Source of the DNA: Neocallimastix lanati (nom. inval.)
Lineage: Eukaryota; Neocallimastigomycota; Neocallimastigomycetes; Neocallimastigales; Neocallimastigaceae
Assembly: GCA_016946835.1 (NCBI GenBank)
Contig: JACVTC010000084.1
Span: 780,001-844,000, forward strand
Length of the DNA stretch: 64,000 nt
Reading direction: 5' to 3'
In this document: positions 1-13,124 of the stretch, piece after piece
Numbering within the stretch: position 1 is the stretch's first letter
How the letters are laid out: every line of letters begins with the position of its first letter
Made by a program: the position numbers and the translations under genes
The notes under the pieces: generated by a model
What the model saw: the letters and a program-made list of their open reading frames with translations, nothing else
What the model was told of the DNA's origin: nothing
Databases searched by the model: none

Positions 1-879
1 TTTTCTTGGTAGTTGTTTTCTTAGTACTACTTTTCTTAGTAGTTGTTTTCTTAGTAGTTGTTTTCTTAGTAGTAGTTGTAGTAGTAGTAGTTGTTGGTTT
101 TGGTTTAGTAGTAGTGGTTGTGGTAGTAGTTGTTGTTTTTGATTTAGTAGTAGTAGTGGTTGTAGTTGTAGTTGTAGTAGTTGTTGTTTTTGGTTTAATA
201 GTGGTCGTAGTTTTTGGCTTAATAGTAATTTTTTCATAGATAGATAAATCTGGAACACATTGATGATAATCAGAACTGGCCGTAGAACAGGTATAACCCA
301 CTTCACAACAGGTTGGAGCATTTGGCCAGTTCTTACCACCGCATGGCATGTAAGCCTTGGCACATTGTGGCATTTTTACATTATTAGCGGGTTTACCTGA
401 ACATTCAAAGGTTACCGAACACCACTTACCATTTTCAAAACCCCATTGACCATATTCATCTTCCAAACGATAATCACAATTAGAACAGCAACTGTATTCA
501 CCTTCACCAGGACAGACTTTAGCAGCAGTAGCCGTACCAATAACTATATTTATATAAATAATATTGGTATAATTTTATAAATTATATTTTGAAAATAAAT
601 ATAAATATATATTATATATTATATATTATATAAATATTAAATTTATATAAATTAAAAAAAAAAATTAATAATTTAGTTTATTTCTTTATTTCAAATTATT
701 TTTTTTTATAATAGCAATTAAAATAACAAACATTTAAAAATATCTCTAAAATAATAATAATAATAATAATAATAAAAGACTAATTACAAATATTTTTATT
801 TTTAATTATAAATATTATTTAATATAAAAATTAAAATAATATTTTACTTACATAAAGCTAATACTGTAGAAAATTTCAT
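1..879 (-). CDS. Secreted dockerin + CBM1-like Thr-rich protein, partial (3' end outside window)
   Basis: Seen: exon 1 is 852-879 (ATG at 879, signal-peptide start MKFSTVLAL, donor GTAAGT); the intron is 544-851; exon 2 runs from 543 off the left edge and is open to base 1. About 190 residues are visible. They are a signal peptide ending near residue 17, a CBM10-type fungal dockerin (residues about 19-51, ending W-G-F-E-N-G-K-W-C), a CBM1-like module (about 70-105, C-G-G-K, C-C-E-x-G-Y-T-C, Y-H-Q-C-V-P), then a linker of Thr with Lys-Pro. Family knowledge: such dockerins anchor proteins in the anaerobic-fungal cellulosome, and CBM1 binds crystalline cellulose. It is a close copy of the gene at 5995-7594 in the same orientation, so the two are a tandem duplication. 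No catalytic domain is visible, but the missing C-terminal part could hold one. Confidence 0.85.
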
Positions 880-1120
880 TTTATATATATATATTGTATT
901 TCTTATATTTTTAATTTTAATATTTTAATATTTTATTTTTTTTTTTATTTATATAAATTTTTATTATTATATATATATATTAAATAATTTCTTTTATTAT
1001 TTAATTTTTTTTTTTTAAAAGTAATAAACAGATAATTATCTATTATAATAATAAAAATTTGACTATAACTTTTATGTTTATAGTTGATTTTTAAAAAAGT
1101 TTTTAAAGAACTTTTTTCAT

Positions 1121-1130
1121 TCTTTATATA
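1121..1130 (-). promoter_or_regulatory. Putative TATA box (TATATAAAGA)
   Basis: The minus strand reads TATATAAAGA about 250 bases before the ATG at 879. The same sequence lies at the same distance from the ATG of the tandem copy (7832-7841). A TATATAAA also sits about 230-250 bases before each GH6 gene. The shared spacing implies long 5' leaders. A/T-rich background makes any single match weak; the conserved position is the evidence. Confidence 0.45.
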
Positions 1131-1676
1131 TCAAAAAAAAAATTTTTTTTTTTTTTAATAAATAATTTAATAAAAAAAAATAATTTTTTTTTTATTCTTC
1201 TTCAAACGTATTTAAAAAAATTGCGGAAAAAAAAATAAGAATGATAATTAAGTAACAAAAATTTTGAACAAATTTTAATATTTTTAATTAAATTTTAGGT
1301 ATTCAATTCTTTAAATAATATTTATTATTATTTAATAATATTTATTATTCTTTAATAATATTTTATTATTATTTAATATTAAAAAAGTTTTTTCTTTAAT
1401 TTTATTTATTTATTTATTTACATATTTACATTTATTTACATATATATAGATTTATTTATATTTATTTATTTACATATATATATATATTTATTTATATATA
1501 TTTATCTATTTACATATATATTTATTTATTTACATAGATTTATTTATTTATTTATTTACATATATATAATAATTATAATAAAATAAATATCTTTTTAACT
1601 TTTATTTTATTATTTTATTATTTTATTATTTTATTTATGTCATTTATTTTTTTCTTTTTTCTTCATTTATTAAATC

Positions 1677-1719
1677 ATAATATTAACATTCGGAACAAAA
1701 ATTTTCTTTTTTTTTTATT

Positions 1720-1750
<31 letters not shown>

Positions 1751-2112
1751 AATATATTATTATATAAATATATTATTAAAAATAAAAAAAAAATAAAAAA
1801 AATTTTATATAATAAAAATAAAAAAAAATATTTTTTTAAAAAAAAAAATAATAAACTTTAATTGTTAGTAAATTCCACCAAGAATTTCATTACTTTTAAT
1901 CTATTCATGATAATTATTTTCTATTATTATTTATTATGATGATGATTATTTCATTATTTATTTATTATTCTTTTGTTACTTATTCTTTTGTTACTTATTA
2001 TTCTTTTGTTATTATTTCATTATTATTTATTTATTATTCTTTTTGTTATTATTTCATTATTTTTTTTGTATCTGTAATACAAACCATATGAGTAATATAA
2101 AAATAGATTAAA
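1677..2112 (-). promoter_or_regulatory. Upstream region with blocks conserved in the tandem paralogue
   Basis: Three islands match islands upstream of the second dockerin/CBM1-like gene, in the same order. The first is ATAATATTAACATTCGGAAC at 1677 versus 8239. The second lies around 1846-1882 versus 8299-8338 and shares AATAAACTTTAATT and ATTCCACCA. The third, around 2068-2112 versus 8429-8468, shares AATACAAA-C-ATATGA and ATAGATTAAA. The bases between have diverged and differ in length. They could be regulatory sites or simply the slowest-decaying part of a duplicated flank. Confidence 0.4.
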
Positions 2113-2267
2113 TCAGCATATTATTTTATATTATTTTATATTGGATTGTACTGTTGAAGTATTCATTGTTAATCATCTCCACATATATTAATATTGAAAG
2201 ATATTAAATTAAAAAATAAATTAATTCTTAGGTAAGACAAAAACAAAAACAAAACAAAATATTCAAT

Positions 2268-3255
2268 AAAATCATGGAATAATAAATAATTAAATAATAA
2301 ATAATAAAAAAGAGTATTTATTAATAAATAATAAATAATAAATAATAAAATCTAATATTTATTAATAAATAATAAATAATAAATAATAAATAATAAATAA
2401 TTAAATAATAAATAATAAATAATAAATAATAAATAATAAATAATAAATAATAAATAATAAATAATAAATAATAAATAATAAATAATAAATAATAAATAAT
2501 AAATAATAAATAATAAATAATAAATAATAAATAATAAATAATAAATAATAAATAATAAATAATAAATAATAAATAATAAATAATAAATAATAAATAAATA
2601 ATAAATAATAAATAATAAATAATAAATAATAAATAATAAATAATAAATAATAAATAATAAATAATAAATAATAAATAATTAAATAATAAATAATTAAATA
2701 ATAAATAATAAATAATAAGAAAAGTATTTATTAATAAATAATAATAAAAATATATATAATTAAATAATTGAATAATAAATAATAAATAATAAAAAGAGTA
2801 TTTATTAATAAATAATTAATAATTAAATAATAAAAAAGAGTATTTATTATTAAATAATAAATAATAAATAATAAATAATAAAAAAGAGTATTTATTAATA
2901 AATAATAAATAATTAAATAATAAATAATTAAATAATAAATAATAAATAATAAGAAAAGTATTTATTAATAAATAATAATAAAAATATATATAATTAAATA
3001 ATTGAATAATAAATAATAAAAAGAGTATTTATTAATAAATAATTAATAATTAAATAATAAAAAAGAGTATTTATTATTAAATAATAAATATTCAATAATA
3101 AATAATAATAAAGAGTATTTATTAATAAAAAAGATTATTTATTAATAATAAAAAGAGTATTTAATTGTATTTATTAATAAAAATGAATATTTATTAATAA
3201 ATAATAAAAAGAATATTTATTAATAATAAATAATAAAAAGAGTATTTATTAAATC
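2268..3255. repeat. AAATAAT-type satellite with embedded GAGTATTTATTAATAA cores
   Basis: About 1 kb built from a 7-base AATAAAT/AAATAAT unit with 8-base variants (AATAATTA). It is punctuated many times by a core reading (A)nGAGTATTTATTAATAAATAA, for example near 2309, 2790, 2829, 2880, 3020, 3060 and 3110. The core contains the palindrome TTTATTAATAAA. The same core appears near 8783 and 45400, and inverted near 13701 and 13790. Confidence 0.9.
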
Positions 3256-3753
3256 ATTTATTAAATCTGAAATTTTATTTGATATCCATTTAAAAATAAA
3301 AAAAATAAAAAAATAAATTTGAAATGTGTAACCATTATGTCATAATTAAAATATTAATTAAAAATTAAATAGTAACCTATAATACAGTATAATCCAATAT
3401 ATTACTAATATTTATAAAACTTTGGTGAACATCAAAAAAAGATTCGCATGACTTTCAACTATTTTTCTTTTGTTTGACATATTAAATATAAGAATGATTT
3501 ATACCATATTTGGAAATTATCATTATTTCATTTTTTTTTTATTTTTTATTTTTATTTTTTTTATTTTTTTTTTTTTTAAAATGGATATCAATAAAAACAA
3601 TGAAAAAGAAAAAAAATAAAAAGTAAAAAAATTAATTTTTATTTTCTTTTCTTCTTTTCTTTTTCTGTTTTCTTTTTTGTTTAAAATAAACAATAGAAAA
3701 AAATAAATAAATAAATAAATAAATAATAAATAAATAAATAAATAAATAAATAA

Positions 3754-3785
<32 letters not shown>

Positions 3786-3898
3786 AAATAAATAATAAAA
3801 ATGCAAGAAATAAAAAAAAATTTTTTTTTTCTTAATTAAATTTTATTAATCAAAAAAAGATTATACACCTTAAAATTTTTAACTTTTTTACTTTTATT
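3256..3898. other. A/T-rich spacer with AAAT microsatellite
   Basis: Mixed A/T sequence with an (AAAT)n stretch around 3700-3800. No gene seen. Confidence 0.7.
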
Positions 3899-4616
3899 TT
3901 GTTTTTTATTTTCTTTTATTTTATTTTACTTTTTTTTTTTATTATTATTTTATTTTACCTTTTTTTTATTATTATTTTATTATTTTATTATTTTATTATT
4001 TTATTATTTTATTATTTTATTATTTTACTATTTTATTATTTTATTATTTTATTATTTTATTATTTTATTATTTTTATTATTTTATTATTTTATTATTTTA
4101 TTATTTTACTATTTTATTATTTTATTATTTTTATTATTTTATTATTTTATTATTTTATTATTTTATTATTTTATTATTTTATTATTTTATTATTTTATTA
4201 TTTTATTATTTTATTATTTTATTATTTTATTATTTTTATTATTTTATTATTTTATTATTTTATTATTTTATTATTTTATTATTTTATTTTTTTTATTATT
4301 TTATTATTTTATTATTTTATTATTTTTATTATTTTATTATTTTATTATTTTATTATTTTATTATTTTACTATTTTATTATTTTATTATTTTATTATTTTA
4401 TTATTTTATTATTTTATTATTTTATTATTTTTATTATTTTATTATTTTATTATTTTATTATTTTATTTTTTTTATTATTTTATTATTTTATTATTTTATT
4501 ATTTTTATTATTTTATTATTTTATTATTTTATTATTTTATTATTTTACTATTTTATTATTTTATTATTTTATTATTTTATTATTTTATTATTTTATTATT
4601 TTATTATTTTATTTTT
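3899..4616. repeat. ATTATTTT microsatellite block
   Basis: About 700 bases of an 8-base ATTATTTT unit with occasional 9-base and TTTTACTA variants. The long frame through it (strings of I, L, F, Y) is a product of the repeat. Confidence 0.95.
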
Positions 4617-5175
4617 TTTTTTACTTTTTCTTTTTTATATTAATTTTTAAATTTTAATTATGTTCATAAATAGTAATAGTTATAAATATTATTATTAATT
4701 ATTGATCTAATTCTTTATAATTAATAATTAAAGTGAGAAGGTTTAATTAGAATATGCAAAAAGTTGATCATTACATTTATGCTTCTATATATTATTACTT
4801 ATTATTACTTATTATTAATTATTATTTTTTTTTTTATATTCTATTTGTACATTTTCTGATTTTATTATATTATATTATATTATATTATATTATATTATAT
4901 TATATTATATTATATTTAACTTTTTTTTTTTTATCATTAATAATAATACATTATAAATAAATATTAACAATGTGTGGAGTATATATTTAATTTTACATAC
5001 TTCTAATCTTCTACTAAAAAAAAATAAAAAATATAAAAAATAAAAAAAAAAATAAAAAAACAATAATTATAAAATTAAACAATATAAAATTGATGGATGA
5101 AAAAGAAGATGAAAAAGTTTTATTTAAAAAATGATTTTTTTTTTTTTAAACTGTTAACAACAATACTCTATTCCG

Positions 5176-5217
<42 letters not shown>

Positions 5218-5994
5218 CGAGAGAGAGATAGACCCTTTAAACAATTTTTTTACACTAAATCTTTAATATATATATATATATTTAATTAAATTTTATATAT
5301 AATTTTTTTTATTACTATTATTGAATTACTTTTATTAATTTTCTAATTGTATAATTAACTTTTTAAATAAAAAAAAAAAATTTAATATATGTTACAATTA
5401 ATTAAAAAAAAATAAAAAATAAAAATAAATAAATTATTATTATTTCTTTTTCTTTTTTTTTTTTTTAATTATTTTTACTTTTTTTTTTTTTTACTAAACT
5501 AAAAATATTATTTAATTCAATATAAGAATAAATAATTAAATACTGATAAATTAAAAACTGATACTAAAACTTTTTTTTTTTAAAAAAAAATAAAAATAAT
5601 GTTACTAATAATAAATTATTGCATTTATTTTTTTTACTCTATAATGGGTAAAAAAAATAATAAGTAAAAAAAAAAAATTATTACATAAATTAAAAATGAC
5701 TAATTCAATAATTATTATTTTGTTTTTATACAAATAGGATGAATTTACATATGATTTTGTTGAAATTGATCGATTATGGTATTATATTTATAAAAAAAAA
5801 AAAGATAATAATCGATAATTAAATTTAACTTTTTTTTTTTTTTAATCAATGCGTATTAAGTAATTTTTTTTTAATACTTAGGGTTTCATTCTATATATTT
5901 GGTATTTTTTTTTTGTTGTTGTTGTTTTGTTTTTTATTGTTGTATAAAAATTTTTTATTTTATAATACTTCTATCGTATTGGCAAATGTTTTAT
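4617..5994. other. A/T-rich 3' flank of the second dockerin/CBM1-like gene
   Basis: It holds a TTATA pentanucleotide repeat (4862-4918), a run of about 39 A at 5177-5215 followed by GCGAGAGAGAGATAGACCC, and many poly-T runs. No gene seen. Confidence 0.7.
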
Positions 5995-7594
5995 TTAAAG
6001 TTCACTGTTTGGAACACATTGGAAATAGAATTCATTATGTTCGACACAGGTGGATCCCTTTTCACAGCAGTGACTGGTAATTTCTGGGAATCGTTTACCA
6101 CCACAGGGATAGTAGGCCTTGGCACATTCTCCTTCATCTGCAGCTGTGGTTGGCTCTGCATCAGAGGTACTACTTGGTTTCTTTGTGGTGGTGGTGGTGG
6201 TGGTGGTCGTGGTAATTTTGGTTGAAGTCTTCTTAGTAGTAGTAGTAGTGGTTGTGATTGGAACTGGTTTAGTGGTTTTCTTTATTGTTGTGGTTGTAGT
6301 TGTGGTTGGAACTGGTTTAGTGGTTTTCTTTATTGTAGTGGTTGTAGTTGTGGTTGGTGCTGGTTTAGTGGTTTTCTTTATTGTAGTAGTGGTAGTGGTA
6401 GTAGTCGTGGTTGTTGTGGTTTTTGTTGGTTGTGGAGTACCTGGAACACACATATTCCAGTAATTATTACAGTAGTAACCTTCTTGACAACAGCTTGGTA
6501 AATTCACCATTTGACCATTACCATTACATCTACCAAAGGCTTGAGCACATTGAGTTGGTGAAGGAGATACGGTAGTGGTAGTAGTGGTAGTGGTTGTGGT
6601 AGTTACTGGTTTAGTAGTAGTAGTGGTTGATTTTGATTTTGTAGTGGTAGTGGTGGTAGTAGTAGTAGTTGGTTTTGGCTTGGTAGTAGTAGTAGTTGTT
6701 GTGGTGGTAGTAGTTATTGGTTTAGTGGTTGTAGTTGTAGTTGTAGTTGATTTTGGTTTAGTAGTAGTGGTAGTAGTTGTAGTTGATTTTGGTTTAGTAG
6801 TAGTGGTTGTAGTTGTAGTTGTTGATTTTGGTTTAGTAGTGGTATTAGTTGTGGTGGTAGTAGTTATTGGTTTTGTGGTTGTAGTTGTAGTTGTGGTTAT
6901 TATTGGTTTAGTAATCGTGGTAGTAGTTGTGGTAGTGGTTTTAACTGGCTTAGTAGTAGTCGTCGTCTTTTTAGAAGTAGTTTTATCATAAATAGATAAA
7001 TCTGGAACACATTGATGATAATCAGCATTACTGACAGAACAGGTGTAACCCACTTCACAACAGGTTGGAGCATTTGGCCAGTTCTTACCACCGCATGGCA
7101 TATAAGCCTTGGCACAGTGTGGCATTTTTACATCATTAGCGGGTTTACCTGAACATTCGAAGGTTACCGAACACCATTTACCATTTTCAAAACCCCATTG
7201 ACCATATTCATCTTCCAAACGATAATCACATTTTGTACAACAATTATATTCCCCTTCACCTGGACAAACCTTGGCAGCAGCAGCAGCTCCAATAACTATA
7301 TTAATTAATTAGTATTATTATATATAGTTTTATTTAATATTTAATTTAAATAATTAATTAATAATATAATAAAAAAAATTTTTTTTTTTTATATATTTAG
7401 TATTATTAATTTTTTTTTATATTAAAATGTATTTTTTTATTATTATTATTAATTATTATTAGGAACACATTAAAAATAAAATAATTTCCTAAATAAGTAA
7501 TACTTTAAATAAGATATTACTTTACAAAAAAATAAAAAAAAAATTTTTTTTTTATGTTTTGCTTACATAAAGCTAATACAGTAGTAAACTTCAT
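5995..7594 (-). CDS. Secreted non-catalytic protein: dockerin plus three CBM1-like modules on Thr-rich linkers
   Basis: Exon 1 is 7567-7594 (MKFTTVLAL plus one base, donor GTAAGC), the intron is 7296-7566 and exon 2 is 5995-7295, giving 442 residues. Order: signal peptide (about 1-17); CBM10-type dockerin (about 19-51); CBM1-like module 1 (70-105); a linker of about 150 residues of Thr with TKPKS/TKPI spacers; CBM1-like module 2 (259-292, with WNMCVPG in place of the usual Y-x-Q-C); a second Thr linker with IKKTTKP repeats; CBM1-like module 3 (400-436) at the C-terminus. CBM1 modules normally bind crystalline cellulose through aromatic residues, and Thr-rich linkers are usually O-glycosylated. 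No enzyme domain is present, so an adaptor or cellulose-anchoring role in the cellulosome is inferred. Starting at the first in-frame methionine-like codon of exon 2 would lose the signal peptide and half the dockerin. Confidence 0.85.
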
Positions 7595-7831
7595 TTTTAT
7601 ACTTTAATTGATTTTCAACTTTTTTATCTTTTTTTTTTTTTAAAAAAATAATAATTTATTTTATTTGATTATTATTTAACTTTTTTTTTTTAGATTTTTA
7701 TTTATAAATAGATATTTATCTAATTTATTTAGTTATTAAATATTTTCATAATATTTTGATTATTATAATAATAAAATATTATTATATCTTATTAGGTTGA
7801 TGAAATAATTTCTAAAAAAAGGAAATTTAAT

Positions 7832-7841
7832 TCTTTATATA
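7832..7841 (-). promoter_or_regulatory. Putative TATA box (TATATAAAGA)
   Basis: Minus-strand TATATAAAGA about 247 bases before the ATG at 7594, equivalent to 1121-1130 upstream of the tandem copy. Confidence 0.45.
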
Positions 7842-8238
7842 TCAAAAAAAAAAAAAATTTAATAGATCAACTTAATTAATTTCCCATAATCTTATAAAAA
7901 GCAAAGATATAAACTAAAATTAAAATTTATATATATTTATATATATATAAATAATTTTTTTTTTTTAATTTATTAAAAAAACTTTAATATAAATAAATTA
8001 GAGAAATTAATATTTATTAAGTGATACAATATTGTTTAGGTAGAATTATTAAAAAATAATAAAAAAATAAAAATAAAAATAAAAATATAAATAAAATTAT
8101 AATATTATTATAAATAATTATTATTTTATATTATTTTATTATTATTATTATTATATATAATTATTATTATTATAATTATTATTATTATAATTATTATTAT
8201 TATAATTAAATTTTTGGCATTTAATATTATTAAAAACA

Positions 8239-8468
8239 TAATATTAACATTCGAAACATAAGAAATTTATCATCAATTATTAAAATAATAAAAAAAAAAG
8301 ATAATAAACTTTAATTATTATCATATTCCACCACTAAGATGCTAAAAATTTTATTATTATTATTTTTTTTATTTTTTATTATTTTTTTTTAATTATTATT
8401 ATTATTTTTTATTTTTTTTAATTTTTCTTTTAATACAAAGCATATGAATACTGAAATAGATTAAAAGT
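8239..8468 (-). promoter_or_regulatory. Upstream blocks conserved with the tandem paralogue
   Basis: Counterpart of 1677-2112: the same three islands in the same order, 645 to 870 bases before the ATG at 7594, but more tightly spaced. Confidence 0.4.
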
Positions 8469-9199
8469 ATATAAAATATTTATATTTTATTGGTTTAGAT
8501 TTGGTTACAACCATTTGATATTTTGATAGTCCTGCTATATTAAAAATTAAATTGACGGTTTAGTTGAGAGTTAAACAATGATAAAAAAAAAAAAAAAAAA
8601 AGGATATTTAATTACAAAATTAAATTAATTTTTTAGATAATCAAAATCAAAGAGTATTTTATTAATAAATAAATAAATAAATAAATAATAAAAAGTAAAT
8701 AATTGAATAATTAAATAATAAATAAATAATTGAATAATAAATAAATAAATAATTGAATTATAAATAATAAAATGAATAAAAAGAGTATTTATTAATATAT
8801 AATAAATAATAAAAAGAAGTATTTATTAATAAATAAAAGTAATTATTTATCACTTTTACTTGGCTTATATGTAATTTAACCTATAGAAAATCATTCTTTA
8901 TTTAATTAATTCTTTATTCTTAATAATAATATCATTTTAATAAGAAAGATAATACTTTTTTTTTTTTTTTGTTTTATTTTGTTGTTCATATATAATTTAA
9001 CATATTAAAAAGAATTTTTTAATTTTTTTATATTATTTATTATGAATTAAGATTTATTTTTAATCTTATTAACATTACAATTTTATATTAACTTTTGTAA
9101 TATGCTATTACTCCTTTTTTTTTATTTTATTATATATATAATATATATAATATATATATAATATATAATCTATCTATTTTTCTATCTATTCTTATTTAA

Positions 9200-9267
<68 letters not shown>

Positions 9268-10348
9268 TAATACTGTTTTAACTTTTCATTTTTATTTATT
9301 TTTATACATAAACTTTCTTACATATTATTTACTATAATATTTATATAATATTTATATAATATATAATATATAATATATATTGATTTAAACTTAATATATA
9401 TTTAATATATAATAATAATCTTAAGCACCAAAACATAATTGTTAAAATAGAAACCAATAATCATACCAATGATATTGAATACTCTATATAAAATTTAATT
9501 TACTATTTGTGGAAAGTTTTAATTTAATTTTTTAATTAAATAAAATAGTAATAGTGATAAACTTTAATTTATATAAAAATAATTAAACTTTTGAATTTGA
9601 ATTGGATGTCCTATATTGAAAAAAAAAAAGAATTTAATAAACCAATGAAATGGCTTGTGAACTTTATTTTTTAGCATTGTTACTGCTGGTGGACATATCA
9701 CAAAAATTAAAAAATTTAATTAATCAAACAATGATAATTAATTTAATATAAATTATTAAAAATTTTAATCATTTAAAAAAAAAAAGAAAAAAGAAATTAT
9801 TTAATAATATATATATAAATAAATAAGAAAAAAAAAAAAAAAACTAATATATATTTTTTTTTTAAAGAAAAAAAAAAAAAGACTATAGAAAAAAAATATA
9901 CTATTATATTTTTCTATGTATACCATTTTTCAAAAAAAAATTTTTTTTTTATTAAATGTAATTATTTATTTATTTTTTTTTATTAAAAGAATATTTTATA
10001 TATAATAAATAATAAAATAAATAATAAAATAAATAATAAAATTAATAATAAAATAATTAAATTAAAAAAAAACATCATAATTAATTAATATGTTTTAAAT
10101 AAGAAAAGGCTATTAAAACTTGTATATTAGGTTTTGTTAGAGAGAATATTAAATATGTGAGATATTCATAATAATATATATTTTTATATTGTTAATAGTA
10201 AATTATATATATATATATATAATAAAATAAAATAAAAAAAAAATAATTGATTATTAATTATTAAGTAAAAAATTAAAAAATAAAAATAAAAATTTAAATT
10301 TTGATGTGGGGTTTTGTTAAAAAAAAAAATAGATTATTCTTAATATTC

Positions 10349-10413
<65 letters not shown>

Positions 10414-11699
10414 TTTCTATCTTTGTTGTTAATAAGGAATTAATCGATCGAATATGGATATTGTTAAGTTTAATATTAAAATGAAACAAATATAAAATTT
10501 TCTTTTATTTAATTTTTAATATTCTTTGTTCATTATAATAAGATAAATTAATACTTTTGATTCTTTTGTTGATGGATTTTACCTTTTCTTTTAATATATA
10601 TTTATTAAAAAAAATAATAATAAATAGAAAGAAAGAAAGAAGTAAAAAATGAAAAAAGAATATTTTAATAAGTGTTCTTAAAACAACAGCAACAACAAAA
10701 AAAAAAAGAGTTAAATTAAATTAATATAATATAAATATTATTATTACTTTAATCATGTTAAATAGTTAAAAACTAAATATTAATATTATTATATGTTAAT
10801 TATATGCATAAACATTATAAACTCTCTTTAAAAAAAAAGATGATTCAAAATATTTTGGCTAATAATTTTTATTAACTTAATATATTTATTCTATATTTAT
10901 ATATATATATAAATTAAAAATTTTTTAAAGTTAACTCTTATCTCTTCACCATAAATAATTTTTTTTTTCTCTTTACTTCTCTCTTACTAATGTTGACTTG
11001 AATAAGAGAACAGTGGCATGGCATTTGGAATATTCAGTATTTATTATTCGTCTCACAACTTTTATTTATTTTATTTACCATCATTAATTTAAATAATATT
11101 AAAAGAAAAAAAAATTTTTTAATTTTTTTAAAAAATAATTAATTTATATTAATTATAATTATTTAATTATTTAATTATTATTTTATTTCTATATTTACTT
11201 TATAATTTTTTTTTTATTTTTAAAATTTATCATCTTTAAAATTTATCATTTTTTTTTACCTTTTTTATTCATATTATATAAATTGTTTATTTTACAAATT
11301 TATCACTTTTTTCTTTTTTTTTTTTTTTTTTATTATCATTATATAAATCATTATTATTTATTATTTAATATCAATTTATTATTATTTATTAATTATTATT
11401 ATTATTATATTAATCAATTATTATCATTATTTATAGTTTATTATCAGTTATTATAATTATTATTATTATTGTTATATTTATCATTATTCTAATTATTTAT
11501 TAGAAATAAAATGATTTTCTAGAATAAATTTAAATAGTTTATATAATTCATATATTCAACATAATTAAATAAATTTTTTTTTTTTGTATCATTTGGTTTA
11601 ATAATATTAATATCATAATTATATATTTTATGTTTTTCATAAAAAATATTTTGAACTGTTTATCGTCGTTTTATTTTTTTTGTTACATAATAACATTTT
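8469..11699. other. Geneless A/T-rich region
   Basis: Microsatellites include AAAT with a GAGTATTTATTAATA core (8640-8830), (AAT)n at 9201-9262 and (TTTA)n at 10341-10410. A slightly GC-richer patch at 10980-11060 has no usable frame. No gene or structured RNA was recognised. Confidence 0.7.
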
Positions 11700-12378
11700 A
11701 TTTATATTATTTATTATTTAATTATTTATTATTTATTATTTATTATTTATTATTTATTATTTATTATTTATTATTCATTATTTATTATTTATTATTTATT
11801 ATTTATTATTTATTATTTATTATTTATTATTTATTGTTTATTATTTATTATTCAATTATTTATTATTTATTATTTATTATTTATTATTTATTATTTATTA
11901 TTTATTATTTATTATTTATTATTTATTATTTATTATTTATTACTTATTATTTATTATTTATTATTTATTATTTATTATTTATTATTTATTATTTATTATT
12001 TATTGTTTATTATTCAATTATTTATTATTTATTATTTATTGTTTTTTATTTATTATTTATTATTTATTATTTATTATTTATTATTTATTATTTATTACTT
12101 ATTATTTATTATTTATTATTTATTATTTATTATTTATTATTTATTACTTATTATTTATTATTTATTATTTATTATTTATTATTTATTATTTATTATTTAT
12201 TATTTATTATTTATTATTTATTATTTATTATTTATTATTCCATTATTTATTATTTATTATTTATTATTTATTATTTATTATTTATTATTTATTATTTATT
12301 ATTTATTATTTATTATTTATTATTTATTGTTTATTATTCAATTATTTATTATTTATTATTTATTGTTTATTATTATTT
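11700..12378. repeat. TTATTTA 7-base satellite block
   Basis: A near-perfect array of the 7-base TATTTAT unit with occasional TTATTCAA/TTATTCCA interruptions. It is the reverse complement of the unit in 2268-3255. The frames of I, Y and L through it are artefacts. Confidence 0.95.
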
Positions 12379-12659
12379 ATATTTTTAAAATTTTATATAT
12401 ATATTTTTTTAATCTTCAAATTTAATTATGTATATATGTTTTATAATAACTGCCGCAACATCAGTTTTAATTTTTGATACAAACCGCTGTGATGGAAATG
12501 GTTGATGTAGTTTCTTAATTTTATCATAATTATTGTGATACGAAATGATGTATGAAAAATTTTTTTTTTTTTTGTTTGATATGAAAAAAGTGGATTCGTT
12601 TAAAATATAATAATAATAAATAATAATAATAAAAAATAATAATAAATAATAATAATAAT

Positions 12660-12698
<39 letters not shown>

Positions 12699-13124
12699 TT
12701 TTTTTTTTCTAAATATTAAAATTTTAAGTATTCTATATTCATTGTAATGATAATAATAATAAATATTTTTTTTATATTAATTTTTAATTTCATTCTATTC
12801 TTATTAATATATATTAATTAAAAGAAAAACAAACAAACAAAAAAAAAATTATACTGAAAATTCAACATTTTATCATTTTAAAATATGAAAAAAAATAAAA
12901 AAATTAAAAATTAATTTAATATAATTATTAAAATAATTTTAATTCTATATAAATTTTTTATATCTAACTATTTGATATTATATTAATTATTTATTAATTA
13001 ATTAATAACTTTAATAATAGTTGGACGAATTTAATTTTTTATTGTACAAATAAAAAGGAGGATCAAACAAACATATTATTATTATTAATTAGATTAACCA
13101 ATTTTTTTTTTATTCTTTATTAAT
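12379..13124. other. A/T-rich spacer
   Basis: (AAT)n at 12660-12700 and a GC-richer patch at 12445-12560 without a supported frame. No gene seen. Confidence 0.6.

Larger units (their letters stand above)
880..2264. other. A/T-rich upstream flank, no gene
   Basis: Poly-A/T runs, TTTA/TATATA microsatellites (1396-1560) and the blocks described separately. Short open frames here are A/T composition only (strings of F, I, Y, K and N). Confidence 0.7.

Noticed and set aside
6-239. Plus-strand Val-rich frame
   Set aside because: It is the antisense shadow of the Thr linker of the partial gene at 1-879.
3899-4657. 252-codon frame of I, L, F and Y
   Set aside because: It is a translation of the ATTATTTT microsatellite with no codon bias, start context or domain.
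6119-6991. Plus-strand Val-rich frames
   Set aside because: They are the antisense shadow of the Thr-rich linkers of the gene at 5995-7594.
11630-12425. Two overlapping frames of 252 and 140 codons
   Set aside because: Both are products of the 7-base TATTTAT array, which is open in several frames at once.
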